This document shows positions 10,201 through 18,629 of a stretch of 64,000 bases of DNA, in pieces. The stretch spans positions 1 through 64,000 of the forward strand of contig NZ_BCTJ01000003.1 of NCBI RefSeq assembly GCF_001571225.1, given 5' to 3'. A program made the position numbers and the translations under genes. A model generated the notes under the pieces. That model did not search any database. It was not told where the DNA came from and saw only the letters and a program-made list of their open reading frames with translations. The stretch comes from Hydrogenophaga palleronii NBRC 102513 (GTDB taxonomy: Bacteria; Pseudomonadota; Gammaproteobacteria; Burkholderiales; Burkholderiaceae_C). Position 1 is the first letter of the stretch, and each line of letters opens with the position of its first letter.

Positions 10201-10390
10201 GCGACACCGGGTCGACCGCTTCCAGGTCGTTGTTGCGCGACTGTTCGGTCTCGCGCACAAAACGTTTGATGGCCTTGTTGGCCCCGTCGAGCGATTTGCG
10301 CAGCTCTTCAAAGACCCACGCCAGCGGGCCGAGGTCGGCAACCGCTGTGTCCGCGTGAGGGCTGTCTGCTTCGTTGGCGATGTCGAGCAT
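4241..10390 (-). CDS. pilL: PilL/ChpA-type chemosensory hybrid histidine kinase
   Basis: Giant 2049-aa CheA-like kinase of type IV pilus chemosensory systems. HPt-type segments are seen at about residue 735 (FHTLKGSSRMVG), 1117 (AHSLAGSSATVG, a variant) and 1310 (LHTLKGSARLAG), after a degenerate N-terminal helical-bundle part. The ATPase domain (about 1570-1720) has the N box HLLRNSVVHGIE, then DDGAGLD and GRGIGMDVV. A CheW-like domain follows, and a C-terminal receiver domain starts near 1920 (VVDDS; acceptor Asp in LSDIEMPRMDG). Residues about 840-1065 are an Ala/Pro/Glu-rich linker. It is the last gene of pilGHIJL; no CheR/CheB-type adaptation genes are visible nearby. Confidence 0.93.
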   Translation of the reverse strand: MLDIANEADSPHADTAVADLGPLAWVFEELRKSLDGANKAIKRFVRETEQSRNNDLEAVDPVSLRLARQQLHQAVGALEMVGLSCPAQVLLAMEAAVQRFVQRPATCTEAAAAKVERASFALIEYLEAVLNNKSVQPVALFAQYRDVQELAAAERVHPADLWPFEHRGVEIGAPEKATPLEANAAIRSLFDRLVLLVVKTQSTAAAQQLAKLSAGLSAGANEVRARTFWRVSAAFFEAQAQRLLAPDVYVKRATSRILLQFVHILQGKRQVSETLLHDLLFFCAQPAAVPAASAPHLAAVRQRFELDNLPSVDYHQATLGRYDPAVLAQARKRIHTAKEVWSLFSGGDTSRARQVADQFSLIGDSLLKLHPASTVLAQALVKAADHALNEGSSVRPELAMEVATTTLYLEAAFEDFDPSAPELTERTQALASRLENVLAGQPAQPLDAWMEQLYRRVSDRQTMGSVVGELKVSLGEVEKSLDQFFRNPAEKAGLHVAVSHLGQMRGVLSVLGLPQAVHTVGRMRATVDQILDTEVDEELAREAGTFQQLGNNLSAMSFLVDMLNYQPGLAKKLFVFDENKGELQPLMGRTIGASTLYAPAREEAEAISHGVQRVVDGVQGGLSLVDLSEQLGSLADQASLAEQSGVARAARDAAEAVVNHNPSAGAQALVELSESSGPMPLEEPEATRNGDNEEDDLLDIFLEEAREVVDNGLEAVSHLQVQPADLEHLTTLRRAFHTLKGSSRMVGLDEFGEAAWAMEQLINTVLAEQRPASPPLLTLAGEAMNEFGRWVRDISARNADAWRAQPFRSSAEALRDQGQYLPLAQPAVTPPPAGLWAEDVFEPQVAEAAPVVEAVAAPNFDLNLDAVMDVAPADSATPASADDGKVAQTVALVPELPEVPEVPEALPEVLEVPASALDTPAGAAALDAAPLLADIDFGSLAAFSSAAQAEPEPAAPAPEPVAADAVEALEPAPLLDDAAADIEWLSEPVSESVPEPVQVADTTDALAETFDIPSAEAAEAVTASEPESPVAEEVNDPLPAAASVEAIEPPATPSAFETEASIPDEQTRVIGSLRIGIKLYNVYLNEADEWSRRLSTVLAEWALERHEAVPEQAEALAHSLAGSSATVGFQSLSNIARALEHAIGSVGLHQQAGTPALAEHASLFVDAADDIRRLLHQFAAGFLKEPQAELLAALYRVVHDPRPEPSQTDEAAEAEPVADAAPVLPLTGFEAPGLEQGTAFTAPHTDHRRPHGAVQDIDDDIDAVDTIDVDLFPIFVEEAQELMPKLDGALRQWVARPDNGSARAEVLRNLHTLKGSARLAGALRLGEMAHRMETTAERLGSDVQRSADIEPLQGAFDAISARFELLRHADQQTAEAVQVVQTAPEQLPVAEVVAPEPVEAPATVVAEAGTGLSGLSLPQAPAALHTRAGAAVRVRPELLDRLVNQTGEVMITRSRMESELVTLRGSLKDLTGNLDRLRGQLRDIELQAETQMQSRLAQARDADQSFDPLEFDRFTRVQELTRMMAESVNDVATVQRNLQRAVEATEDSLVAQARQTRELQRDLLRTRMVEFEGISERLYRVVRQASKETGKQVRLDITGGNIEMDRGVLDRMTGAFEHLLRNSVVHGIEAPERRQQAGKVAEGQIEIVLGHELNDVSLVFTDDGAGLDLARLREKGLAQGLIAPGTQLSDEEAAHLVFEPGISTASEVSELAGRGIGMDVVRNDVIALGGRIETATQAGRGSSFKLVLPLTTAVTQVVMLRAGSLTLGVPSNLVEVVRRLSSDDLSKAYASGHLNVAGEEVPFYWSGALLQSSPHSTELQGRTQPVVIFRSAAQRVAMHVDEVLGNQEVVVKNLGSQLSRLPGLAGMSVLASGAVALIYNPVALATVYGAQVPEWVAGQQRLAPQATHSHDAALAPTGAMEVNAVPLVLVVDDSITVRRVTQRLLQREGYRVTLAADGLQALEKLQLERPTVVLSDIEMPRMDGFDLVRNIRSDVRLSDLPVIMITSRIAEKHREHARELGVDHYLGKPYSEDELLALIGHYAKAAAEA

Positions 10391-10426
10391 GTTCTTCCAA
10401 TGAGGTTAGACAGGCACGGAACGGGT

Positions 10427-12679
10427 TCAAGCGATCTTGAACCGTGCCACCGACTGGCGCAGCTCCTCGGCCATGGCCGAGAGTTCACGCACCTGCTGCG
10501 CCGTGGAACGTGTGCCTTCACCGGTCTGCTCGGTCACCGCGAAGATGTGCTGGATGTTGTCGGCCACCTCGTTGGCCGAGTCGGCTTCGCGGGAGGCGGC
10601 AGCGGAAATCTGCTCGATCAGCTCGGCCAGTCGGCGCGACACGCGGTCGATTTCGCTCAGTGCGGTACCGGCGTTGTCGGACAGCTTGGCCCCTTCGACC
10701 ACACCCTGGGTGGAGCGCTCCATGGCGGCCACCGCATCCTGCGTGTCGGTCTGAATCGCTTTCACCAGCGCCGAGATCTGGCGCGTGGCGTCGGCCGAAC
10801 GTTCGGCCAGCCGCTGCACTTCTTCCGCCACCACCGAGAAGCCGCGGCCGGCTTCACCGGCGGACGCGGCCTGGATGGCGGCGTTGAGTGCCAGCACGTT
10901 GGTCTGTTCGGTAATGTCCGAAATCAGTTCGGTGATTTCACCGATCTCCTGCGACGACTCGCCCAGGCGCTTGATGCGCTTGGAGGTTTCCTGGATCTGG
11001 TCGCGAATGGCGTTCATGCCGCCGATGGTGTCTTGCACCGCCTGCAGGCCGGACTCGGCCGCTTGCAGCGAAGCGCGCGCCACCGTGGCCGATTCCTGTG
11101 CCTGGCCCGACACCTGGTTGATGCGCTGCGCCATGTCCAGCACCGACTGGCCGGTTTCGCGGATTTCGCGCAGCTGTTCCGTGGAAGCGGCCAGCAGCTC
11201 GGTGGACGTGCTTTCCACCGCCGAGGTGGTTTGCGCCACGCGCGTCGCCGTGGCCTGCACGTTGCCCACCAGCGAGCGCAGTTCTTCCACCGTGTAGTTC
11301 ACCGAGTCGGCGATGGCGCCGGTGATGTCTTCGGTCACCGTGGCTTCCTGCGTCAGATCGCCTTCGGCCACCGTCTGCAGTTCGTTCATCAGCCGCAGAA
11401 TGGCGGCCTGGTTGGCGTCGTTGACGCGCTTGGCGTCCTGCTCCTGCGACTCGGCCGAGAGGCGTTGCGCTTCGGCCGTGAGCTGACGCTGGCGGCTGTC
11501 CTGGAGCTGCACATAGGCCAGACCACCGGCGCACAGCAGCGAGAACAGGGCAGCCAGTGCCAGGGCCAGCAGCGCACCACCACCCACGCCGGAGCGCGAG
11601 GACAGTTCGCCTTGCAGTTGCTCCAGCCCCAGGCGCAGCGGCTCGCTGTCGGCAATGATGCTGGCTTGCGCTTCACGCGCCGACACCAGGCCCTGCAGGT
11701 TGCCGAGGATGGCGCCGGCTTCGACGCGCGTGGCTTCGTACAGCTTGAGCAGGGCGTCCAGGCGCTCGCGCACCTGGGCGTCGCGGGCCGGCGCCAGGCG
11801 CAGCTCATCGCTGCCACTGAGCAGGCCTTCGGCGATTTCCTTGAAGGTGTTCAAGTCCTTGCCGAGCAGGAACACGGCTTCCGGGCTCACGCCTTCCATG
11901 GTCAGGAATTCGTTGGCGGACTTGCCGATGCGCTGGGTCAACATCACCAGCTGGCCGGCGGCGGAGATTTCGGCGGCGGGCGCGTTCTGCTGCAGCTTGA
12001 GCGACGACACCGTTTCGGCGATCTCCAGCAGGTCGGACGACTGGCGGTTGACGGTGCGCAAGGCGTTGCCGACCTGGGTCAGGATGGCTTCCTGCGCCAT
12101 CACCGCTGCGGCGTTGCGTTCGGCCAGATCGATCTTGGGCGTGAGCGCTTCCAGCTGGGCCTCGTAGACAGGGCCCAGGGCGGACAGGGACAGATCGCTG
12201 TCGCCGCCCTTGAGGCCGCGGAAGTTGCGCGCCATCACGGTCGAGCTGTCGCGCACCTCGGGGAACGCGGCCGGACTGCCGATCAGGGCCTGCGAAACGC
12301 TCTTGGCCAGACGCTGCGACTGCATCAGTGACTGCCCGCTGGCGGCCACTTGCTGGCCGACCTTTTCGGCCTGGTTCAGGGTGTAGAGGGTGACACCACC
12401 CAGCACCACCAGGCCCACGGCCAGCAACACGGCCAGCGTGCGCTGGTGCTGCTCGGCGAGTTTGCGGCCCAGCAGAGGCAGGGTCACCAGGCCGGTGCGG
12501 TCGGCACTGCCGCCCTCCTCGTCGACCATGGCTGCACCCGCATAAGCGCCGCCACCCGGGCTGGGTGCAAGACGGGCCGCAGCGAGTTCGGCGAACTCCT
12601 GGTCGGTGGTGTTGGCAAGGTCGGGCTCGTCACCGGCTTGCTTCTTGAACATACCCTGGAATCGATCAAGCATGGCCAT
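10427..12679 (-). CDS. pilJ: PilJ-type methyl-accepting chemotaxis protein
   Basis: Transducer of the pilus chemosensory array, 750 aa. An unusual cytoplasmic N-terminal extension of about 80 residues precedes TM1 (about 83-103). A periplasmic PilJ-type helical sensor follows, then TM2 (about 365-390), a HAMP-like region and the coiled-coil signalling domain, whose hairpin tip includes [24 protein letters not shown]-like ribosome binding site sits upstream of ATG 12679; a second ATG two codons later is possible. It lies 36 bp upstream of pilL in the same operon and presumably feeds signals to PilL through PilI. Confidence 0.93.
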   Translation of the reverse strand: MAMLDRFQGMFKKQAGDEPDLANTTDQEFAELAAARLAPSPGGGAYAGAAMVDEEGGSADRTGLVTLPLLGRKLAEQHQRTLAVLLAVGLVVLGGVTLYTLNQAEKVGQQVAASGQSLMQSQRLAKSVSQALIGSPAAFPEVRDSSTVMARNFRGLKGGDSDLSLSALGPVYEAQLEALTPKIDLAERNAAAVMAQEAILTQVGNALRTVNRQSSDLLEIAETVSSLKLQQNAPAAEISAAGQLVMLTQRIGKSANEFLTMEGVSPEAVFLLGKDLNTFKEIAEGLLSGSDELRLAPARDAQVRERLDALLKLYEATRVEAGAILGNLQGLVSAREAQASIIADSEPLRLGLEQLQGELSSRSGVGGGALLALALAALFSLLCAGGLAYVQLQDSRQRQLTAEAQRLSAESQEQDAKRVNDANQAAILRLMNELQTVAEGDLTQEATVTEDITGAIADSVNYTVEELRSLVGNVQATATRVAQTTSAVESTSTELLAASTEQLREIRETGQSVLDMAQRINQVSGQAQESATVARASLQAAESGLQAVQDTIGGMNAIRDQIQETSKRIKRLGESSQEIGEITELISDITEQTNVLALNAAIQAASAGEAGRGFSVVAEEVQRLAERSADATRQISALVKAIQTDTQDAVAAMERSTQGVVEGAKLSDNAGTALSEIDRVSRRLAELIEQISAAASREADSANEVADNIQHIFAVTEQTGEGTRSTAQQVRELSAMAEELRQSVARFKIA

Positions 12680-12741
12680 GTAAACACCTTCTCACTGAAA
12701 CAGAATGATGACGAATGGACCCAGGGTCCGCGGGAGAGCCT

Positions 12742-13293
12742 TCAGGCCGCGATCGCCAGAAACTCGGGTTCGGCCACCAGAACCTGCAGATCCAGCTCTT
12801 GCCAGGACTGGCCCTGCAGGTCCACCAGGGACCGGATGAAGTACGCGGGAGCGCCTTCGGGGTTGGACCCGACGGCGGAAAACATGGCGGGGTTGCGCAA
12901 GCCGAGCAGGCGGTCGATCCAGATCACCGCATTGACGCCCAATGCGGTGTGCAGGCTGACCAGACGGGCTTCGGACGAGACCCGCTCGCTGGCGGGCAGC
13001 GCCGGGCTGGCATCGGGGCGGCTGACGGCTTCGTCCACCAGGCGCGCAAGATCGATCACCCCATGCAGACCGCCGCGCAGGCTGGCCACCCCGGCGTACC
13101 AGGGTTTGGTGTAGGGCACACGTTGCAGCGGGGACCAGGGAAAGATTTCGCCGGACTGCACCAGCGGCAACAGGTAACGCTGGCCGCTGGCCTCGACGGC
13201 CAGCCAGGTGGCGGTGACCGCCTCGGTCTTGGCGGCTGTCAGTCGCTGCGCCAATCGCTCCTGAAGCTCCTTGAGGGATTGACGCTTGGCCAT
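12742..13293 (-). CDS. pilI: PilI: CheW-like chemotaxis adaptor
   Basis: A 183-aa single CheW-domain protein expected to couple PilJ to the PilL kinase. CheW-fold features include a beta-rich segment YLLPLVQSGEIFPW near residue 45 and the GVASLRGGLHGVIDLARLV segment near 75-95, which corresponds to the family block with RG-x-V-x-P/ID. Length and position between response regulators and the MCP match PilI in Pseudomonas-type clusters. Intergenic gaps to pilJ and pilH are short (62 and 33 bp), so co-transcription is likely. Confidence 0.9.
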   Translation of the reverse strand: MAKRQSLKELQERLAQRLTAAKTEAVTATWLAVEASGQRYLLPLVQSGEIFPWSPLQRVPYTKPWYAGVASLRGGLHGVIDLARLVDEAVSRPDASPALPASERVSSEARLVSLHTALGVNAVIWIDRLLGLRNPAMFSAVGSNPEGAPAYFIRSLVDLQGQSWQELDLQVLVAEPEFLAIAA

Positions 13294-13326
13294 GCTGGTT
13301 GCTGCGAATTCAGTGGGCGCGGGCGC

Positions 13327-13692
13327 TCAACCCAGCGCCCGGATTTTCGACAGCAGCTCTTCGGCGTCCACCGGTTTGGTGACGTAGTCACGTGCACCCT
13401 GGCGCATGCCCCATACGCGGTCGGTCTCCAGGCTTTTGCTTGTGCACATGACGATTGGAATGCTCGAGAATTGGGGGTCACGCGTGATGGCTCGCGTGAG
13501 CTGGAAGCCATTCTGACCGGGCATCACAACGTCCATGAGGATCAGGTCGGGCTTTTCCTCGGTTAGACGACGAAAGGCCTCGTCCGCATTCTCGGCGGTG
13601 GTCACTGTGTAGCCATTTTTACCCAACAAATCCGACAGGACCATGAGTTCGGTTTTCGAATCGTCGACCACGAGAATTTTCCGAATGGGCAT
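13327..13692 (-). CDS. pilH: PilH-type response regulator
   Basis: Single-domain CheY-like receiver of 121 aa. The acidic pocket ILVVDDSKTE, the acceptor Asp in LILMDVVMPG (near residue 51), the conserved Thr in MCTSKS and Lys in VTKPVD are all present, so it should be phosphorylatable. The beginning reads GTG-ATG. The ATG at 13692 (overlapping the pilG stop by one base) is preferred because GGAG lies 7 nt before it, but the GTG at 13695 is possible. In Pseudomonas PilH modulates twitching by opposing PilG; this role is inferred from family and position. Confidence 0.9.
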   Translation of the reverse strand: MPIRKILVVDDSKTELMVLSDLLGKNGYTVTTAENADEAFRRLTEEKPDLILMDVVMPGQNGFQLTRAITRDPQFSSIPIVMCTSKSLETDRVWGMRQGARDYVTKPVDAEELLSKIRALG

Positions 13693-14087
13693 CACAGTGC
13701 TCCGGTGAGGTTGGCGCCGAACTGCTGCACCGCGTGCAGCAACTGGTCTTTGGTAAAGGGCTTGGTGAGATAGTCCTGGCAGCCCACCATGCGGCCACGG
13801 GCCTTGTCGAAAACGCCATCCTTGGAGGACAGCATCACCACCGGGATATTGGCGAAGCGCTGGTTGCGCTTGATGATGGCGCAGGTCTGGTAACCGTCCA
13901 GGCGCGGCATGAGGATGTCGCAGAACACCAGGTCGGGCTGGTAGTCATGGATCTTGGCGAGGGCATCGAAGCCGTCGTCGGCCAGCAGGACTTCATGCCC
14001 GCCCTGCTTGAGAAAAATCTCGGCGCTGCGCCGGATGGTGTTGCTGTCGTCAACCACCAGGACTTTGAGGGCGGGCGTTGTGCTCAC
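13692..14087 (-). CDS. pilG: PilG-type response regulator
   Basis: Single-domain receiver of 131 aa: VLVVDDSNTIRR at the N-terminus, acceptor Asp in LVFCDILMPRLDG near residue 58, and VMLSSKD and LTKPF for the conserved Ser/Thr and Lys. It is the first gene of the pilGHIJL series and overlaps pilH. PilG homologues stimulate type IV pilus extension. The 99 bp between rubredoxin and pilG contain no obvious terminator, so transcription may continue from the rubredoxin gene. Confidence 0.9.
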   Translation of the reverse strand: MSTTPALKVLVVDDSNTIRRSAEIFLKQGGHEVLLADDGFDALAKIHDYQPDLVFCDILMPRLDGYQTCAIIKRNQRFANIPVVMLSSKDGVFDKARGRMVGCQDYLTKPFTKDQLLHAVQQFGANLTGAL

Positions 14088-14186
14088 GTTTCACTGGCTC
14101 CAGAGTGGTAAGAGAACAGTCAGAGGACAGTTGGCGAGGCCCCGCGTGAGGGCTTGGCCACGAAGCCGGGCGTCAGCCCTCAGGCT

Positions 14187-14360
14187 TCAGATCTGAACCA
14201 TTTCAAAATCTTCCTTGCGGGCTCCGCATTCGGGGCAGGTCCAGTTCATTGGCACTTCGGCCCAGGGCGTGCCGGCGGCCACACCATGTTCGGGAGCGCC
14301 TTCGGCTTCATCGTAAATCCAGCCACAAATCAGGCACATCCACGTCTTGGTTTCGGTCAT
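14187..14360 (-). CDS. rubredoxin
   Basis: Small electron carrier of 57 aa. Two Cys pairs that bind one iron are clear: CLICGWIYDE at residues 9-18 and WTCPECGARKEDF at 40-52. No signal peptide, so it is cytoplasmic. It lies upstream of pilG on the same strand and divergent from thiD. Rubredoxins of this type are commonly placed beside thiD and hemL in Comamonadaceae; the functional partner is not evident here. ATG at 14360 is chosen because it gives the usual N-terminus; a later Met (residue 8) would remove the residues before the first Cys. Confidence 0.93.
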   Translation of the reverse strand: MTETKTWMCLICGWIYDEAEGAPEHGVAAGTPWAEVPMNWTCPECGARKEDFEMVQI

Positions 14361-14384
14361 GGTTTATAGGGGGCATGTCTTAGA

Positions 14385-14399
14385 ATACAACGATTGTAT
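14385..14399. promoter_or_regulatory. 15-bp palindrome between rubredoxin and thiD genes
   Basis: Perfect inverted repeat ATACAA-CGA-TTGTAT, 25 bp upstream of the rubredoxin start and about 120 bp upstream of thiD. Its placement in a divergent control region suggests an operator. No regulator for it is identified in the window. Confidence 0.4.
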
Positions 14400-14517
14400 C
14401 GAGCGACCTACACCGCTCCGCGAGCCATTCACACCGGCTGTCGCTCCTGTCCGGCGCCCTGCGCAACATGCCTCACGGCTCGGGCATCACAGCACCATCC
14501 CCTCCGCACAAATCCCC

Positions 14518-15465
14518 ATGCCCGATACACCCGAAGTCCCAGTCTCCACCGTGGTGGAGGGCCCGGGCGAAAACTCCCTTCCCTGTGTCATGACGTTCAA
14601 CGCCAACGACCCCAGCGGCGCGGGCGGACTGAGCGCGGACATCACCGCCATGTCGAGCGCGTCGGCGCATGTGCTGTCTGTGGTCACCGGCGCCTATGTG
14701 CGCGACACCTCGGACATCCACGACCACATCGCCTTCGATGAAGAAGCGGTGGCCGACCAGGCGCGCTGCGCGCTGGAAGACATGCCGGTGCAGGCCTTCA
14801 AGGTCGGCTTCGTGGGCAGCCCGGAGAACCTGAGCGCGGTCGCCGAGATCACCTCCGACTACAACGAAGTGCCGGTGATCACCTACATGCCGGACCTGTC
14901 GTGGTGGGACGAGCTCGCGATCGAGACCTACCTCGACGCCTGCGCCGAACTGCTGCTGCCGCAGACCACCGTGCTGGTGGGCAACCACAGCACCTTGTGC
15001 CGCTGGCTGTTGCCCGAGTGGGAAAGCGACCGGCCGCCAACGGCGCGCGAGGTGGCGCGTGCGGCCGCGGTGCACGGTGTGCCCTACACCCTGGTGACCG
15101 GCTTCAATGCCGCCGACCAGTACCTGGAAAGCCACCTCGCCACGCCCGAATCGGTGCTGGCCACGGCGCGTTACGAACGTTTCGAAGCCACCTTCACCGG
15201 CGCCGGCGACACGCTGTCGGCCGCGCTGTGTGCGTTGATCGCGGGCGGCAACGACCTGCAATCGGCCTGTGCCGAAGCGCTCACCTACCTCGACCAGTGC
15301 CTGGACGCCGGCTTCCAGCCCGGCATGGGCCATGCCGTGCCGGACCGCCTGTTCTGGGCCCACGATGACGACGGCAGCGACGACGAGGATGAAGCCGCAC
15401 CGGGCAGCGGCACCGAGAGCACGCTGGACGTGGACGATTTCCCGCTCGACACCACGCGGCATTGA
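14518..15465 (+). CDS. thiD: ThiD-like hydroxymethylpyrimidine/phosphomethylpyrimidine kinase
   Basis: Ribokinase-fold kinase of thiamine pyrimidine salvage/biosynthesis, 315 aa. The N-terminal substrate segment NDPSGAGGLSADI (about residues 30-42) and the C-terminal ATP/anion-hole motif FTGAGDTLSAALCAL (near 225-240) are diagnostic. The frame is open upstream of 14518, but the ATG there starts the recognisable protein. The C-terminal 35 residues are highly acidic (HDDDGSDDEDE), an extension beyond the normal catalytic core. It diverges from the rubredoxin gene and precedes hemL on the same strand. Confidence 0.88.
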   Translation: MPDTPEVPVSTVVEGPGENSLPCVMTFNANDPSGAGGLSADITAMSSASAHVLSVVTGAYVRDTSDIHDHIAFDEEAVADQARCALEDMPVQAFKVGFVGSPENLSAVAEITSDYNEVPVITYMPDLSWWDELAIETYLDACAELLLPQTTVLVGNHSTLCRWLLPEWESDRPPTAREVARAAAVHGVPYTLVTGFNAADQYLESHLATPESVLATARYERFEATFTGAGDTLSAALCALIAGGNDLQSACAEALTYLDQCLDAGFQPGMGHAVPDRLFWAHDDDGSDDEDEAAPGSGTESTLDVDDFPLDTTRH

Positions 15466-15489
15466 AGCAACCCGCCCCTGTCGCTCGCG

Positions 15490-15540
15490 CATGGCGCGGG
15501 GCAACAGCTGCGGCCCGGCCAAGCCGGTTCCGCGCTGTGC
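15490..15540 (-). repeat. dispersed intergenic GC-rich palindromic repeat, copy 1
   Basis: Read on the minus strand, this thiD-hemL spacer contains GCGGAACCGGCTTGGCCGG followed by GCCGC and a GC-rich tail. The same core recurs at 18630-18700 and 31441-31532, always between genes. The core is self-complementary (CCGGCTTGGCCGG) and would form a hairpin. Confidence 0.6.
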
Positions 15541-15579
15541 CTTGACAGGCCACTCCTCTCTGACGTTTCCAACAGGACC

Positions 15580-16884
15580 ATGACCACCGACCGCAACCAG
15601 CAACTCTTCGACCGCGCCAAGGCCCTCATACCCGGTGGCGTGAACTCCCCCGTGCGCGCGTTCCGCGCCGTCGGCGGCACGCCGCGTTTCGTGCAGCGCG
15701 CGCAAGGTGCGTATTTCTGGGACGCCAACGGCCAGCGCTACATCGACTACATCGGCTCCTGGGGACCGATGATCCTCGGCCATGGCCACCCCGCGGTGGT
15801 CGAGGCGGTGCAGCAGGCGGTGCTGGAAGGTTTCTCCTACGGCGCGCCGACCGAGCGCGAGGTGGAACTGGCAGAGGCCATCGTCGAGCTGATGCCCAGC
15901 ATCGACATGGTGCGCCTGGTGAGTTCGGGCACCGAGGCCGGCATGAGCACGATCCGGCTCGCGCGTGGTGCGACCGGCCGCAAGAAGATCATCAAGTTCG
16001 AAGGCTGCTACCACGGCCACGCCGATGCGTTGCTGGTGAAAGCCGGCTCTGGCCTGGCCACCTTCGGCAACCCGACCAGCTCGGGCGTGCCACCCGAGGT
16101 GGTGCAGCACACCCTCGTGCTCGAGTACAACAACATCGAGCAGCTGGAAGCCGCCTTCACCGAGCACGGTGCCGACGTCGCCTGCCTGATCATCGAGCCG
16201 ATCGCGGGCAACATGAACTTCGTGCGCGCCAGCGTGCCCTTCATGAAGCGCTGCCGTGAGCTGTGCACGCAGCACGGTGCCCTGCTCGCGTTCGACGAGG
16301 TGATGACGGGTTTCCGCGTCGCGCTCGGTGGCGCGCAGAGCGTCTACGCCAAGCTCATTCCCGGTTTCGAGCCCGACATGACGGTGATGGGCAAGGTGAT
16401 CGGTGGCGGCATGCCGCTGGCGGCCTTCGGCGCCAAGCGCGCGGTGATGGAACAGCTCGCGCCGCTGGGCGGCGTGTACCAGGCCGGCACGCTGTCGGGC
16501 AACCCGGTGGCCACGGCCTGCGGCCTGGCAACTCTGAAAGAGATCCGCAAGCCCGGCTTCTACGAACAGCTCGGCGCGCGCACGCGCTCGCTGGTCGAGG
16601 GCCTCAAGGGCGCTGCGGCGGCTGAAGGCGTGGCGCTGAGCGGCGACAGCGAAGGCGGCATGTTCGGCTTCTTCCTGTTCGACGAACTGCCGCAGAACTA
16701 CGCCAAGGTGATGACCACCGACGGCCCGCGCTTCAACACCCTGTTCCACGGCCTGCTGGACCGTGGCGTGTACATCGCGCCGGCCCTGTACGAAGCCGGC
16801 TTCGTGAGCGCGGCGCACACCGAGCAGGACGTTGCGGACACGGTGGCGGCGGCGCGTGAGGTGTTCAAACAACTCGGCCGCTGA
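15580..16884 (+). CDS. hemL: glutamate-1-semialdehyde 2,1-aminomutase
   Basis: PLP enzyme that converts glutamate-1-semialdehyde to 5-aminolevulinate in tetrapyrrole synthesis (C5 route). The 434-aa product begins with the family-typical [18 protein letters not shown]. It has the PLP-binding block [15 protein letters not shown] near residue 110 and the Schiff-base lysine in [15 protein letters not shown] (Lys272). Length matches the family. It is followed by a strong terminator shared with convergent purH. Confidence 0.97.
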   Translation: MTTDRNQQLFDRAKALIPGGVNSPVRAFRAVGGTPRFVQRAQGAYFWDANGQRYIDYIGSWGPMILGHGHPAVVEAVQQAVLEGFSYGAPTEREVELAEAIVELMPSIDMVRLVSSGTEAGMSTIRLARGATGRKKIIKFEGCYHGHADALLVKAGSGLATFGNPTSSGVPPEVVQHTLVLEYNNIEQLEAAFTEHGADVACLIIEPIAGNMNFVRASVPFMKRCRELCTQHGALLAFDEVMTGFRVALGGAQSVYAKLIPGFEPDMTVMGKVIGGGMPLAAFGAKRAVMEQLAPLGGVYQAGTLSGNPVATACGLATLKEIRKPGFYEQLGARTRSLVEGLKGAAAAEGVALSGDSEGGMFGFFLFDELPQNYAKVMTTDGPRFNTLFHGLLDRGVYIAPALYEAGFVSAAHTEQDVADTVAAAREVFKQLGR

Positions 16885-16902
16885 ACGCGCACGTAACAAC
16901 AA

Positions 16903-16933
16903 AAAAAAGGCCGGTGGATCACCGGCCTTTTTT
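16903..16933. terminator. bidirectional rho-independent terminator between hemL and purH
   Basis: A run of A, then stem GGCCGGT (16909-16915), loop GGATC, stem ACCGGCC (16921-16927) and a run of six T. The A tract on one side and T tract on the other let it work for both convergent genes. Confidence 0.9.
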
Positions 16934-16953
16934 CATGGCGTTGCACCGCGCGT

Positions 16954-18540
16954 TCAGTGCCTGAAGTGGCGCACGCCGGTGGTGACCATCACCACACCAC
17001 GTTCGTCTGCCGCGTCGATCACTTCCTGGTCGCGCATCGAGCCACCGGGCTGGATCACGCAGGTCGCACCGGCGTCCACCACCACGTCCAGGCCGTCACG
17101 GAACGGGAAGAAGGCGTCGCTCGCCACGGCCGTGCCTTGCAGCGTGAGCTTGGCGTGGCCAGCCTTGATGCTGGCGATGCGTGCCGAATCCAGACGGCTC
17201 ATCTGGCCCGCGCCCACGCCCATGGTCATACCGTCCTTGCAGAAGACGATGGCGTTGGACTTCACGAACTTCGCCACCTTCCAGGCGAACAGCAGGTCTT
17301 CGATCTGTTGTTCGGTGGGCTGCAGCTTGCTCACGACCTTGAGGTCGGCGCGCTGCAGCACATGGTTGTCGGCGCTCTGGATCAGCAGGCCCGAGCCGAC
17401 GCGCTTCACGTCGCTCAGGTTCAGGCCCTGGTCCCAGGCGGTCGGGCCGCCGGGCGGCAGCGCGATTTCGAGCACGCGCACATTGGCCTTGGCCTTGAAG
17501 ACTTCCAGCGCTTCGGGCGTGTAGCCGGGCGCCATCAGCACCTCGACGAACTGTTTGCTGATCGCCTGCGCCGCCGCGCCATCGAGCACGCGGTTGAGCG
17601 CGATGATGCCGCCGAAGGCGCTGGTCGGGTCGGTCTGGAAAGCCTTGCTGTAAGCCTCCAGCGCATCCTTGCCGACGGCCACGCCGCAGGGGTTGGCGTG
17701 TTTCACGATCACGCAGGCCGGCGTGTCGAAGCTCTTGACGCATTCCCACGCGGCGTCCGCATCGGCGATGTTGTTGTAGCTCAGCTCCTTGCCCTGCAGC
17801 TGTTTCGCCGTGACCAGCGAGCCGGGCGCGGGGTGCAGGTCGCGGTAGAAGGCGGCGCTCTGGTGCGGGTTCTCGCCGTAGCGCAGGTCTTGCAGCTTGA
17901 CGAAGCGGCCGTTGCTCTGCGCCGGGTAGGCGCTGCGCTGCGGCACGCTGGCGGTTTCGTCGAATTCGATCGCCGACAGGTAGTCGCTGATGGCGGCGTC
18001 GTAGTTGCTGATGCGGTTGAAGGCGGCGACCGACAGCGCGAAGCGCGTCTTCAGGCTGAGCTTGCCGCTGGCCTTGAGCTCGTCGATCACGGCCGGGTAT
18101 TGCGCGGCATCGGTGAGCACCGCCACATCTTTCCAGTTTTTCGCGGCGCTGCGCACCATGGCCGGGCCGCCGATGTCGATGTTCTCGATCGCGTCGTCCA
18201 GCGTGCAACCGGCCTTGGCCACCGTGGCCTCGAACGGGTAGAGGTTGACGATGAGCAGGTCGATGGTATCGATGCCATGCGTCTTGAGTGCGGCCATGTG
18301 CTCGGGCAGGTCACGCCGCGCCAGCAGGCCGCCATGCACCTTGGGGTGCAGCGTCTTCACGCGGCCGTCCAGCATCTCGGGGAAACCGGTGACTTCGGCC
18401 ACCTCGGTCACCGGCAGGCCCTTGTCGGCCAGCAGCTTGGCGGTGCCGCCGGTGGAGATCAGGGCCACACCGAGGCCGTGCAGGGCCTGGGCGAGTTCAA
18501 CGATGCCGGTCTTGTCGGAAACGGAGATGAGTGCGCGCAT
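16954..18540 (-). CDS. purH: bifunctional AICAR formyltransferase / IMP cyclohydrolase
   Basis: Carries out the last two steps of IMP synthesis. The 528-aa product has the N-terminal MGS-like IMP cyclohydrolase domain ([20 protein letters not shown], then [10 protein letters not shown] near residue 33) and the C-terminal AICAR transformylase domain with [18 protein letters not shown] near 280. ATG at 18540 gives the conserved N-terminus; an upstream extension to 18600 is not conserved-looking. It is in the same orientation as fis and dusB, separated from fis by 164 bp containing a dispersed repeat. Confidence 0.96.
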   Translation of the reverse strand: MRALISVSDKTGIVELAQALHGLGVALISTGGTAKLLADKGLPVTEVAEVTGFPEMLDGRVKTLHPKVHGGLLARRDLPEHMAALKTHGIDTIDLLIVNLYPFEATVAKAGCTLDDAIENIDIGGPAMVRSAAKNWKDVAVLTDAAQYPAVIDELKASGKLSLKTRFALSVAAFNRISNYDAAISDYLSAIEFDETASVPQRSAYPAQSNGRFVKLQDLRYGENPHQSAAFYRDLHPAPGSLVTAKQLQGKELSYNNIADADAAWECVKSFDTPACVIVKHANPCGVAVGKDALEAYSKAFQTDPTSAFGGIIALNRVLDGAAAQAISKQFVEVLMAPGYTPEALEVFKAKANVRVLEIALPPGGPTAWDQGLNLSDVKRVGSGLLIQSADNHVLQRADLKVVSKLQPTEQQIEDLLFAWKVAKFVKSNAIVFCKDGMTMGVGAGQMSRLDSARIASIKAGHAKLTLQGTAVASDAFFPFRDGLDVVVDAGATCVIQPGGSMRDQEVIDAADERGVVMVTTGVRHFRH

Positions 18541-18629
18541 GGGGAGGTACTTCAGGAGGTTTTGAATCGGTTGTTCATGGCATCGGCGCGCGGCCCGCAC
18601 CGCACGACGGGGTGCAGGCCAGGAACACG

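Noticed and set aside
4661-12331. A 2556-codon open frame on the + strand across pilL and pilJ
   Set aside because: It is antisense to two well-supported genes with clear domains. GC-rich codon bias keeps the antisense frame open, and its translation is His/Arg/Gly-rich with no domain.
14363-14390. TTGTAT / TATAAA pair as a rubredoxin promoter
   Set aside because: The start point would fall inside the coding sequence past the ATG, so the match is probably accidental.
14473-16902. An 809-codon minus-strand frame opposite thiD and hemL
   Set aside because: Antisense shadow of two conserved genes; no motif, no ribosome binding site, composition typical of an antisense frame.
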